Source: Lacibacter sp. H375 | GTDB lineage: Bacteria > Bacteroidota > Bacteroidia > Chitinophagales > Chitinophagaceae | DNA length: 64,000 bases | Assembly (NCBI RefSeq): GCF_037892425.1 | Contig: NZ_JBBKTT010000001.1 | Coordinates: 2,976,001 to 3,040,000 of the forward strand | Direction of reading: 5' to 3' | Shown here: piece after piece, positions 7,378 through 15,846 of the stretch | Layout of the letters: each line of letters opens with the position of its first letter | Position numbering within the stretch: the stretch's first letter is position 1 | Translations under genes and position numbers: made by a program | The notes under the pieces: model-generated | Told to the model about the DNA's origin: nothing | Databases searched by the model: none | Seen by the model: the letters and a program-made list of their open reading frames with translations, nothing else

Positions 7378-8598
7378 ATGCTGCTAAAGAACAACCGTTA
7401 TAAAAGACAGATTCAAAAGCATCTCTATTTTGAGAAGGAGCTTTCCTGCGCTGATTTGAGTTTGTTAACCGATAAAAGCCTTCCGCTTACAAACCGTGTA
7501 TTAAACGAGTTGATCGAAGATGGGTTGGTGGTAGAATCCGGTTACGCTAATTCTACAGGTGGTCGGCGGCCTTTGGTTTATTCACTCAAGGCTGATGTGC
7601 TTTACATAGTTTCAGTGGCGATGGATCAGTTGGTAACACGCATTGCTATTCTGGATATGCAGAATAATTACGTGTTGGAACCGCTGCGTATTGAACTTCC
7701 GTTGAGCAATAACCACAACGCATTAGCAGAACTCACACAGCATATCAATAGTTATATACTTTCTTCGGGTGTTTCCAAGCAAAATATAGCGGGTATTGGT
7801 ATAGGTATGCCTGGTTTTATAGATGTAACAAAAGGCATTAATCATTCATTTCTTAAAACAGAGAGCGGAAACAGCATTGTAAGTATTGTTGAGGCGGCTG
7901 TTGGTGTACCGGTATTTATAGATAACGATTCCAGTTTAATTGCATTAGCTGAATTGAAATTTGGTGCGGCCCGCAATAAGCAAACTGTAATGGTAATAAA
8001 TGTTGGTTGGGGTATTGGTTTGGGTATGATCGTTAAGGGTGAATTGTTTCGTGGCAACAATGGTTTTGCAGGCGAGTTCAGTCATATTCCTCTTTTCACC
8101 AATAACAAGATGTGCTCTTGCGGTAAGAGCGGTTGCTTAGAAACAGAATCATCTTTGTTTATTGTTACAGAAAAAGCCATACAAGGATTGAAACAGGGAA
8201 AAGTTTCAATGCTCAGGAACTTAACATTGGAAAACGCAGAAGATTCATCAAGGGCAATTATGGATGCAGCCATTAAAGGTGATAAATATGCCATTGAATT
8301 GTTGTCTGAATCCGCTTACAATATTGGCCGTGGTATTGCCATCCTTATTCACCTGCTCAACCCAGAGTTGATCATATTAAGCGGCCGGGGTTCTGTTGGT
8401 GGAAAGGTATGGTTGGCGCCAATACAGCAAGCAATCAATGAACATTGCATTCCTAAAATTGCCGAGAATACAGAATTGGAAATATCATCATTAGGATTTC
8501 AGGCCGAACTGATTGGAGCAGCTGCATTAGTTATGGATCATTTTGACTCGCTAGACAGGCGCAAAACCAAAAGTACCGGTAATGAAGTAGAACTATAA
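7378..8598 (+). CDS. ROK-family transcriptional regulator
   Basis: A 406-residue protein with an N-terminal winged helix-turn-helix (about residues 8-65, ending in the wing STGGRRPLVYSL) and a ROK sugar-binding/kinase fold (75-400). Seen are GIGIGMPGFID, the FIDNDSSLIALAE segment with the Asp that acts as base in ROK kinases, GEFSHIPLF, and the zinc motif CSCGKSGCLE. The N-terminal phosphate loop DxGxT of true kinases is replaced by MDQLVTRIAI, so it is more likely a sugar-sensing repressor than a kinase. The TTG at 7369 was rejected in favour of the ATG at 7378. It precedes susC by 70 bases with no terminator between, and probably controls PUL 1, perhaps sensing a released monosaccharide. 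Confidence 0.88.
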   Translation: MLLKNNRYKRQIQKHLYFEKELSCADLSLLTDKSLPLTNRVLNELIEDGLVVESGYANSTGGRRPLVYSLKADVLYIVSVAMDQLVTRIAILDMQNNYVLEPLRIELPLSNNHNALAELTQHINSYILSSGVSKQNIAGIGIGMPGFIDVTKGINHSFLKTESGNSIVSIVEAAVGVPVFIDNDSSLIALAELKFGAARNKQTVMVINVGWGIGLGMIVKGELFRGNNGFAGEFSHIPLFTNNKMCSCGKSGCLETESSLFIVTEKAIQGLKQGKVSMLRNLTLENAEDSSRAIMDAAIKGDKYAIELLSESAYNIGRGIAILIHLLNPELIILSGRGSVGGKVWLAPIQQAINEHCIPKIAENTELEISSLGFQAELIGAAALVMDHFDSLDRRKTKSTGNEVEL

Positions 8599-8668
8599 AA
8601 CACACCTCATACTGCTTACCCCATTATTCACTTGTTTCTTTATTTTTTAAACCCATAAACAAACTGCA

Positions 8669-11600
8669 ATGAAAATGTTGCTAAAACGTTTGCTGCTTTA
8701 TGCAATAACAGCAATGTGCTTTATCGAGGTAAATGCACAGGAAAAAAGACAGGTTACGGGAACGGTCAGGGATACGGATGGCAATCCTGTAGTGGCCGCA
8801 ACTGTTACAGAAAAGGGAACCACCAATTCGGTTACCACCGATTTTAAAGGTTTGTTCTCGATCAACGTTGCACCTTCTGCGACATTGTTAATTACTTCAG
8901 TTGGTTATAATGATCTGGAAATAAAAGCCGGATCAACCAGCATTAATGTTGAACTGCAATCTGTATCGAAAGAACTACAGGGTGTAGTTGTAACAGCACT
9001 TGGTATTAAGCGTCAGAAAAAATCGCTTGGTTATGCTGTGCAGGAAGTAAAAGGCAGCACACTTGTTGATGCACGTGAACCAAATCTTGCCAACACACTT
9101 ACCGGTGTGGTTGCTGGTTTACAGGTTGTGCGTTCAAGCAATGGTCCTGCCGGCTCATCAAAAATTATCCTGCGTGGTAGTAACTCCCTTACAGGTTCAA
9201 ACCAACCATTAATAGTGGTTGATGGCGTACCAGTTGACAACTTCACCGGTGGTAGTAATACCGATTACTGGAATCCTTCTTTGGATTATGGTAATGGTCT
9301 TGCCGATCTTAACCCAAGTGATATCGAATCAATTACTGTTTTGAAAGGACAAACAGCAGCTGCCTTGTACGGCTCACGTGCAGGTAACGGTGCTATTCTT
9401 GTTACAACTAAAACAGGTAAGAAACAGGCTGGTCTCGGTATGTCGTTCGCTACTACATTTGGTTTTGAAAGTGTGTTCACAAATCCTGAAATGCAAAATG
9501 TATTCGGACAGGGGAGCAATGGAACATTCGATGCTACATCAGGGTTAAGCTGGGGCCCAAAAATTACAGGACAACAAGTAACAAACTGGAATGGTAAACC
9601 TGAAAATCTAACTTATTACAATAATGTAAAGAATTTTTACGACAAAGGTTTCAACCAAAACTACAACCTTACGTTCCAGCAACAATTCAACAATATTTCG
9701 GTGTACAGCTCTTTCAACCGTTATGAAGATAAGAGTATGATACCCGGTGCAAAACTGTTACGTCACAACTTTACTACACGCAGTGTAGCGAAATTCGGCA
9801 GAGGCGATAAGTGGACAGCGGATATGAAAGTGCAATACTCAAACACAATGGCTCAAAATAGACCATTGGCAGGTAACAACAATAATAACGTTGCAAGGTT
9901 GTTGTACACATTCCCGCAGTCACTTGATATTACACAGTTCAAAGCAGGTACTGATCAATATGATAACATGATCTGGTGGAATAGTGCCGGTTCAACAGTC
10001 AATCCATATTGGAGGAGCAAGAATGCGTTGAACCAGGATAGCCGTGATCGTTTTATCTTGACAGGTTCTTTGAAGTATGATATTGCCAAGTGGTTAACTG
10101 CTGAAGTGAAAACCGGTGTGGATATGTACACAAACAATTATACAACGAAAGTTAGAGCAGGAAGTCCTATTGCAACCAATGGCCGTTATGGTACAGGTAA
10201 ATCTGTTTTCTCTGAAGCAAACTACAGCGGTATGTTGTCAGCTAAAAAAGATAATCTTATTTCGAAGCTGAGTGCAAATGCAATGGTTGGTGGTAACCTG
10301 ATGTTACGTAAAGGTTCTGGTATTGATGGTTCTGCAAACCTTGTTGTGCCAAATCTTTTCTCACTTGGTAATGCAGTTGGTAATCCTTCTATTTCAGAAT
10401 GGATCAGTGAAAAGCGTATTAACTCAGTATTTGGAACGGCTGGCGTTAACTGGGATGAATATCTCTACCTCGACGCAACCTTCCGTAACGATTGGTCTTC
10501 GGCCTTAGCAAAGGCAAACCGTTCTTATTTCTATCCTTCAATAAGTGCAGCAGTTGTTGTATCTGAAATGCTTGACAGAAGTAATTTAAAAATGCCGTCA
10601 TGGTTCAACTATGCAAAAATCAGGGCATCATACGCTTCAGTAGGTAACGATATGGATCCTTACCAATTGTATAATTCTTATTGGATCGGTCGTGATCCGA
10701 ATAATGCAACTACTGCCGGACGCAACAGTACTTTGTTTGATGAAAACGTAGTGAATGAGCTCATTAAATCAAAAGAAATCGGTGCTGAATTGAAATTCCT
10801 CAGCAACCGTGTTACAGTTGATTTCTCGTTGTATAAAAACAATGCTACAAACCAGTTGATCAATCTGCCGCTCGATGCAACAAGTGGATATACTTCTAAG
10901 AAGATTAATGCAGGTAACATTCAAAACAAAGGTTATGAGGTCATGGTTGATGCACGTGTGATCAATAAATCAGATTTCATTTGGAATGTTTCTGCAAACT
11001 TCTCTCATAACGATAACTCTATCATCGATATACTGAAAGATTCTGGTGTTACTAAATATGCGTTAGGTGGTTTCGATAACCTGGCTATTACTGCCACTGC
11101 AGGTGAAAAGTATGGTGCTATATATGGTACAACATTCAAACGTGTAACCGATGACAAGAGCCCTTACTATGGTCAGCTTATTCTGAATGGTACAACAGGT
11201 TTACCACAGGTGGGCGAATCAAATGTATTTCTTGGCAATCAGCAGGCTTATGGTTTGTTAGGTGTTACCAATACGTTCGGTTTTAAAGGAATTACACTTT
11301 CGTTCCTTGTTGATGCACGCTTTGGAGGTAAAATGTTCTCATCAACATTAGCTGCTATGCAGGCGAGTGGAACTGCTGCTGAAACAGTAGTGAACGGCGC
11401 AAGAGAAAATTTTGTGGTAGAAGGTGTGGTGCCAGATGGGTCCGGTTATAAAAAGAACACTGTTTCGGTTACTCCGCAAAACTATTGGACGACAGTTGCA
11501 ACAACAGGTAACCTTGGTATTATTGAAGCAAATATGTACGATGCTAGCAATGTGCGTTTAAGAAATGTTCAGCTTTCGTATCAATTGCCAAAATCGTTCT

Positions 11601-11788
11601 TGTCAAAAGCACGCATTCAAAAAGCTACCGTTGGTGTGTCTTGCAATAACGTATGGCTCATTTCAAGCCATATGAAAGGACTGGATCCTGAATCTGTGTT
11701 TGCAACAGGTACCAATGCATTGGGTTTTGAAAATGCAAGTCCTCCAACATCAAGAACAATCTTGTTTAACCTAACTCTCAATTTCTAA
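8669..11788 (+). CDS. SusC/RagA-type TonB-dependent outer membrane receptor (PUL 1)
   Basis: A 1039-residue receptor for glycan oligosaccharides. After a signal peptide ending in EVNAQ come a carboxypeptidase-regulatory-like beta-sandwich (about 28-105), the plug domain with LIVVDGVPVDN and the SusC signature SDIESITVLKGQTAAALYGS (near 215), and a long barrel ending in an aromatic residue (FNLTLNF). There is no STN domain, so signalling through an anti-sigma factor is not expected. The partner SusD-like lipoprotein gene begins 18 bases downstream. Regulation is probably by the upstream ROK protein or by the hybrid sensor at 28446. The co-located mannosidases, fucosidases and hexosaminidase suggest N-glycan-like ligands. 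Confidence 0.97.
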   Translation: MKMLLKRLLLYAITAMCFIEVNAQEKRQVTGTVRDTDGNPVVAATVTEKGTTNSVTTDFKGLFSINVAPSATLLITSVGYNDLEIKAGSTSINVELQSVSKELQGVVVTALGIKRQKKSLGYAVQEVKGSTLVDAREPNLANTLTGVVAGLQVVRSSNGPAGSSKIILRGSNSLTGSNQPLIVVDGVPVDNFTGGSNTDYWNPSLDYGNGLADLNPSDIESITVLKGQTAAALYGSRAGNGAILVTTKTGKKQAGLGMSFATTFGFESVFTNPEMQNVFGQGSNGTFDATSGLSWGPKITGQQVTNWNGKPENLTYYNNVKNFYDKGFNQNYNLTFQQQFNNISVYSSFNRYEDKSMIPGAKLLRHNFTTRSVAKFGRGDKWTADMKVQYSNTMAQNRPLAGNNNNNVARLLYTFPQSLDITQFKAGTDQYDNMIWWNSAGSTVNPYWRSKNALNQDSRDRFILTGSLKYDIAKWLTAEVKTGVDMYTNNYTTKVRAGSPIATNGRYGTGKSVFSEANYSGMLSAKKDNLISKLSANAMVGGNLMLRKGSGIDGSANLVVPNLFSLGNAVGNPSISEWISEKRINSVFGTAGVNWDEYLYLDATFRNDWSSALAKANRSYFYPSISAAVVVSEMLDRSNLKMPSWFNYAKIRASYASVGNDMDPYQLYNSYWIGRDPNNATTAGRNSTLFDENVVNELIKSKEIGAELKFLSNRVTVDFSLYKNNATNQLINLPLDATSGYTSKKINAGNIQNKGYEVMVDARVINKSDFIWNVSANFSHNDNSIIDILKDSGVTKYALGGFDNLAITATAGEKYGAIYGTTFKRVTDDKSPYYGQLILNGTTGLPQVGESNVFLGNQQAYGLLGVTNTFGFKGITLSFLVDARFGGKMFSSTLAAMQASGTAAETVVNGARENFVVEGVVPDGSGYKKNTVSVTPQNYWTTVATTGNLGIIEANMYDASNVRLRNVQLSYQLPKSFLSKARIQKATVGVSCNNVWLISSHMKGLDPESVFATGTNALGFENASPPTSRTILFNLTLNF

Positions 11789-11806
11789 TTTGATTAATTG
11801 ATCTAT

Positions 11807-13720
11807 ATGAAAAAAATATTCATAACAACAGGAATGATGCTGGCAATGGCAGCAATGATCCCTTCCTGTAAAAAATTCGATAGTCTGACAGTAAGCCCTA
11901 CCGCAGCTACATCCGACCAGGTGCAGGTAGAATACTTACTCACCAACTCAATAGTGGGTGCACAAATGGATCCGCATATTGCAGAACGTGTATTTGTGCT
12001 TTACTGGCGCAATGCATCTCACCAGCAGTTAGGCAGTACTGTTGCCATTGGTAATGATGATGATGGATGGACGAGCGATTACTACCGCTATATTTCAGAG
12101 TGGTTGAACAATGCAAACGCAGCTATCCAGGTAGCAAACGAAAAAATTGCAGCGGGCAACATCAAGCCTTATACAAATAACCTGCTTCAGATGTCAAGGA
12201 TCTGGAGAGCTTACCTGATGAGTGAAATGTCCGACAACTTCGGTCCTATTCCGATCAATGGTTTCCAAGGTGTAAATCCAACTTTCTCTGATGTGAAATC
12301 AGTTTATTATTATCTGTTGGATGAGTTGAAAGACGCATCAGCAAAATTGGAAACAGCTGTTACAGCAAAACCTGCAGATGCAAACGGTGATCCTGCTTAT
12401 GCATATAATTATGCAAAGTGGAAAAAGTATGCAAATTCAATGCGTATGCGTTTGGCCATGCGTTTAAGTGAAGTAGATGCAGGAAAAGCAAAAACTGAAT
12501 TTGAAGCTGCCGTTGCAGGTAGCGACTTTATTGCATCTTCAGCTGATTTCTTCCAGGTACAGGAGAAAGATGGTTGGGATCCTTTAACAGGTGTAATGAG
12601 TCGTGAATGGAACCCACAGATACTTTCTGCTTCTTTAAATAACTTGTACACCGGATTAGGCGGCATTCAAACAACAGCCCAATTACCTGCTTCGTTTCAT
12701 GCTTCAGTAAAGCCTTCAGATTATGTTGGTTTAAGATTGGTTGATCATTTTCCGACAACTACTAATAATCCCGTTGCTCCTTATTGGATGGATGGTTTGC
12801 CAAACAAAATCGACCCAAGGGCATACAAAGCTTTCGCAATTCCAGGGGACTTTACTGACGCTGGTTTTTGCTTCTATCCTTCATGGGATAATAGTGCAAG
12901 AACTACTGCCCGTACATTAACTGCAGGCGGAGCATCGAATGTTGCCGTAAATGTCAATGCCACCAATACATTCAATGGCTACAATGGTGGCGATTGGGGT
13001 GCAAAGGGTGGCAGAAATACAGTGAGAGCGTGGGGCGGTTCAATGCCACGTTTGAAACTTAATTTCAGAAACAGCAAAAATAAACGCATCTTCTTTGCTT
13101 CATGGGAAACTTACTTTCTCATTGCAGAAGCAGCAGTACGTGGCTGGACAGTTCCGATGGGCGGACAAGCTGCTTACGAAAAAGGTATTGAAGAAAGCTT
13201 CAGCTACTGGGGTGTAAGTTCTCACCTTGCTTCATATAAAGCATCAACTGATTATAACCGTTGTGGTACATCTGTAAGCTGGACACACGTTGCAGAACCA
13301 CCTGCCAGCTATTCAGCAAACTATGTTGATGGTTATACAAATACTCCAGGTTCAACAACCATTCTTTATCCTGTAAATACTATTTATAAAAATGGTGTGG
13401 TAAAGAATGATCTGTTGAACAAGATCATTACACAAAAATATATTGCACAAAGTCCATGGTTGCCATTGGAAGCATGGAGCGATCACAGAAGACTTGGACT
13501 TCCTTTCCTGGAGAATCCTTGTGTTGAGAGTGGTTCGTTGCCGAATAACCCCGCTTTAACATCGGCTACTTATATGACCAATGCTGCAAACTTCTTCCCG
13601 CAACGATTAAAATATCCTTCGGGTTTAAAGAACAGCAATGCAAAAGGATATACGCAAGCTGTTGCTGCACTGGGTGGTGCCGACAACTTGTTTACATCTT
13701 TATGGTGGGCTAAAAAGTAA
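11807..13720 (+). CDS. SusD-like outer membrane lipoprotein (SusD-like_2 type, PUL 1)
   Basis: A 637-residue surface glycan-binding lipoprotein. A lipoprotein signal ends in the lipobox IPSC with the lipidated cysteine at C21. The start EYLLTNSIVGAQ followed by RVFVLYWRNASHQQ and the helix RIWRAYLMSEMSDNFGPIPI belong to the SusD-like group typified by SusD/RagB nutrient-binding lipoproteins. ASWETYFLIAEAAVRGW near 450 is the conserved TPR-like stretch. An upstream TTG at 11798 was rejected for the ATG at 11807, which gives a normal MKKIF start. It should lid the SusC receptor. A strong terminator follows 46 bases after the stop, so susC and susD form their own transcription unit. Confidence 0.93.
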   Translation: MKKIFITTGMMLAMAAMIPSCKKFDSLTVSPTAATSDQVQVEYLLTNSIVGAQMDPHIAERVFVLYWRNASHQQLGSTVAIGNDDDGWTSDYYRYISEWLNNANAAIQVANEKIAAGNIKPYTNNLLQMSRIWRAYLMSEMSDNFGPIPINGFQGVNPTFSDVKSVYYYLLDELKDASAKLETAVTAKPADANGDPAYAYNYAKWKKYANSMRMRLAMRLSEVDAGKAKTEFEAAVAGSDFIASSADFFQVQEKDGWDPLTGVMSREWNPQILSASLNNLYTGLGGIQTTAQLPASFHASVKPSDYVGLRLVDHFPTTTNNPVAPYWMDGLPNKIDPRAYKAFAIPGDFTDAGFCFYPSWDNSARTTARTLTAGGASNVAVNVNATNTFNGYNGGDWGAKGGRNTVRAWGGSMPRLKLNFRNSKNKRIFFASWETYFLIAEAAVRGWTVPMGGQAAYEKGIEESFSYWGVSSHLASYKASTDYNRCGTSVSWTHVAEPPASYSANYVDGYTNTPGSTTILYPVNTIYKNGVVKNDLLNKIITQKYIAQSPWLPLEAWSDHRRLGLPFLENPCVESGSLPNNPALTSATYMTNAANFFPQRLKYPSGLKNSNAKGYTQAVAALGGADNLFTSLWWAKK

Positions 13721-13766
13721 ACAGCACTGTTTTTCATAATCAGTAGTTTTAGCATACAAAACTATC

Positions 13767-13797
13767 GGGCCGGCCATTCCTGGCTGGCCCTTTTTTT
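13767..13797 (+). terminator. Rho-independent terminator after susD of PUL 1
   Basis: GGGCCGGCC (13767-13775) pairs with GGCTGGCCC (13782-13790) over nine positions with one G-T pair and a six-base loop, followed by seven T residues. It separates susC-susD from the enzyme genes. This can give much higher receptor than enzyme expression from read-through. Confidence 0.9.
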
Positions 13798-13830
13798 AAC
13801 TACAGTGAGTATTTGGTCAATGGTTATTTT

Positions 13831-15825
13831 ATGAACAAAGGATTTCTGTTTTTACTATTACTTGTTTTTACAGCTGCAACAGCAACTTCACAATCTACTG
13901 TTCAGAGAGTACAACTGCATCAAAACTGGAAATTCAGTAAACAACATACAAATAAATGGTATGCTGCTAAAGTTCCCGGAACGGTTCATACCGATCTGTT
14001 TAACAACAAACTTATTCCCGATCCATATTATCGTGACAACGAAAAAAAACTTCAATGGATCGGACAAACAAACTGGGATTATCAAACAACATTTAAAACA
14101 GATGCTTCTGTTTTACAGAAGAAACAAATAGAACTTGTATTTGATGGATTGGATACTTATGCTGAAGTATATCTAAATGGTCAGCTTCTTTTTTCTGCTG
14201 ATAATATGTTCCGTCAGTGGAAGGCGGATGTGAAGCAACTGCTCAAGCCAAACAATACACTATTGATCCGTTTTGCATCAGCAAAAAATAAAGTAGACTC
14301 CATTGCAAAATCGAAATTGCCCTTTGTGTTGCCCGACAATGCAAGAGCTTATGCACGCAAAGCACAATATCATTTTGGTTGGGATTGGGGGCCGACTTTT
14401 ATTACCTGCGGCATCTGGAAAAGCCTGTACCTCGAAGCCTTTAATGAACGACCTGCAGAAGAAAAGTTTACTGCGGTTAATAAAGTTGAATTAGTGCAGC
14501 AGCCCGATGAATACGGTAAAACATTTTATTTTAAGATAGATGGTAAGACGGTGTACATGAAGGGGGCGAACTACATTCCTTCCGATATGTTCACCACACG
14601 TTTAACAAAAGAAGATTATCGTAAAATATTGATGCTTGCTAAAGATGCAAACATGAATATGCTGCGCATATGGGGTGGTGGTATTTATGAAGATGATGTG
14701 TTTTACGATCTCTGTGATGAATTGGGTATTTACATTTGGCAGGATTTTATGTTTGCGGGTGCAATGTTTCCTGGAGATGAAACATTTTTTAAAAATGTAA
14801 AAGAAGAAATCAAATATCAAATTAAGCGACTTCGACATCATAAATCAATTGTGGTGTGGTGTGGAAATAATGAAGTGGATGAAGCATGGCATCAGTGGGG
14901 ATGGCAAATACAATTCAACCTGCACGGTAATGATTCTGCAAGAGTTTGGAATGATTATGTGCGTTTGTTCCGTGACAGTATTGCTGCATGGGTAAACGAG
15001 TATGATGGTACTCGTCCATATGTAAGCACATCGCCCACTAACGGATGGGGACGTGCAAAAAGTATTACCGAAGGCGATAGCCATTACTGGGGTGTTTGGT
15101 GGGGATTAGAGCCTGTGGAAGTATTTGAGCAAAAGACCGGACGTTTTGTAAGTGAGTATGGTATGCAGGCAATGCCCAACTATTCCAGCATTGAAAAAAT
15201 TACATTGCCGCAGGATCGTTTTCTTTTTTCCGATGTCGTCAATCATCACCAGAAAGCAGGCAACGGATTTGCAAAAATTCAATCGTACCTGCATCGCTAT
15301 TTCCTCGACTCTGCAAAAGTGAAACAGCTTTCGTTGCAGGATTATACTTACCTCACACAATGTTTGCAGTATTATAGTTTTAAAAATGCCATTGCTATTC
15401 ATCGCAGTAAAGAGCCTTATAATATGGGTACCTTGTTGTGGCAGTTGAATGATTGTTGGCCTGTTGCCAGCTGGAGTATTACCGATTACAGCCGTGAACC
15501 CAAAGCTGCATGGTATGCCGTAAAAGAAGCGTATCGTGATGATGTGAAACCCGTAAGAGACAGTGTGTATCCGAAAAATCTTGCGTTGAAAAAGCCTTCA
15601 TTTGTAATGAAACATGAAGGAGAGAACCTGTTCAGTATTGTAAGTAATGTAGATGCGAAATATGTGTACTTGTATAAACAGCAATCGTTTTTTGATATCG
15701 ACGATAATTATTTTGATTTGAAAGCAGGGCAAAAGAAATACCTGCATGTAAAGAACAGGTATTTCAACACAGCTGAAATCAGCAGTATCCGCATCAAATC
15801 ATTATTCGATATTATCGGAAAATAA
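13831..15825 (+). CDS. GH2 beta-mannosidase lacking two Ig-like domains
   Basis: A 664-residue exported enzyme (signal peptide to about residue 20) that should remove terminal beta-mannose. The sugar-binding domain (25-205) ends in GIWKSLYLEAF and is followed directly, after NERPAEEKF, by KVELVQQPDEYGKTFYF, the beginning of the TIM barrel. The barrel carries the acid/base Glu of CGNNEVDEA (about 347) and the nucleophile of SEYGMQAMP (about 442). After NDCWPVASWSITDY and AVKEAYRDDVKP the protein jumps to the last sandwich domain (DDNYFDLKAGQKKYL). Relatives of about 860 residues have one Ig-like domain at each of the two jump points, so roughly 100 residues are missing at each, in frame. The ATG at 13831 was preferred to a TTG at 13813. 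First enzyme gene after the terminator. Confidence 0.9.
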   Translation: MNKGFLFLLLLVFTAATATSQSTVQRVQLHQNWKFSKQHTNKWYAAKVPGTVHTDLFNNKLIPDPYYRDNEKKLQWIGQTNWDYQTTFKTDASVLQKKQIELVFDGLDTYAEVYLNGQLLFSADNMFRQWKADVKQLLKPNNTLLIRFASAKNKVDSIAKSKLPFVLPDNARAYARKAQYHFGWDWGPTFITCGIWKSLYLEAFNERPAEEKFTAVNKVELVQQPDEYGKTFYFKIDGKTVYMKGANYIPSDMFTTRLTKEDYRKILMLAKDANMNMLRIWGGGIYEDDVFYDLCDELGIYIWQDFMFAGAMFPGDETFFKNVKEEIKYQIKRLRHHKSIVVWCGNNEVDEAWHQWGWQIQFNLHGNDSARVWNDYVRLFRDSIAAWVNEYDGTRPYVSTSPTNGWGRAKSITEGDSHYWGVWWGLEPVEVFEQKTGRFVSEYGMQAMPNYSSIEKITLPQDRFLFSDVVNHHQKAGNGFAKIQSYLHRYFLDSAKVKQLSLQDYTYLTQCLQYYSFKNAIAIHRSKEPYNMGTLLWQLNDCWPVASWSITDYSREPKAAWYAVKEAYRDDVKPVRDSVYPKNLALKKPSFVMKHEGENLFSIVSNVDAKYVYLYKQQSFFDIDDNYFDLKAGQKKYLHVKNRYFNTAEISSIRIKSLFDIIGK

Positions 15826-15846
15826 ATATTCATAGATCAATATAAA

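Noticed and set aside
8669-11788. Recent duplication between the three SusC-SusD pairs or the two HTCS genes
   Set aside because: They share architecture but little long exact sequence; the SusD of PUL 1 even belongs to a different SusD-like group. They look anciently diverged.
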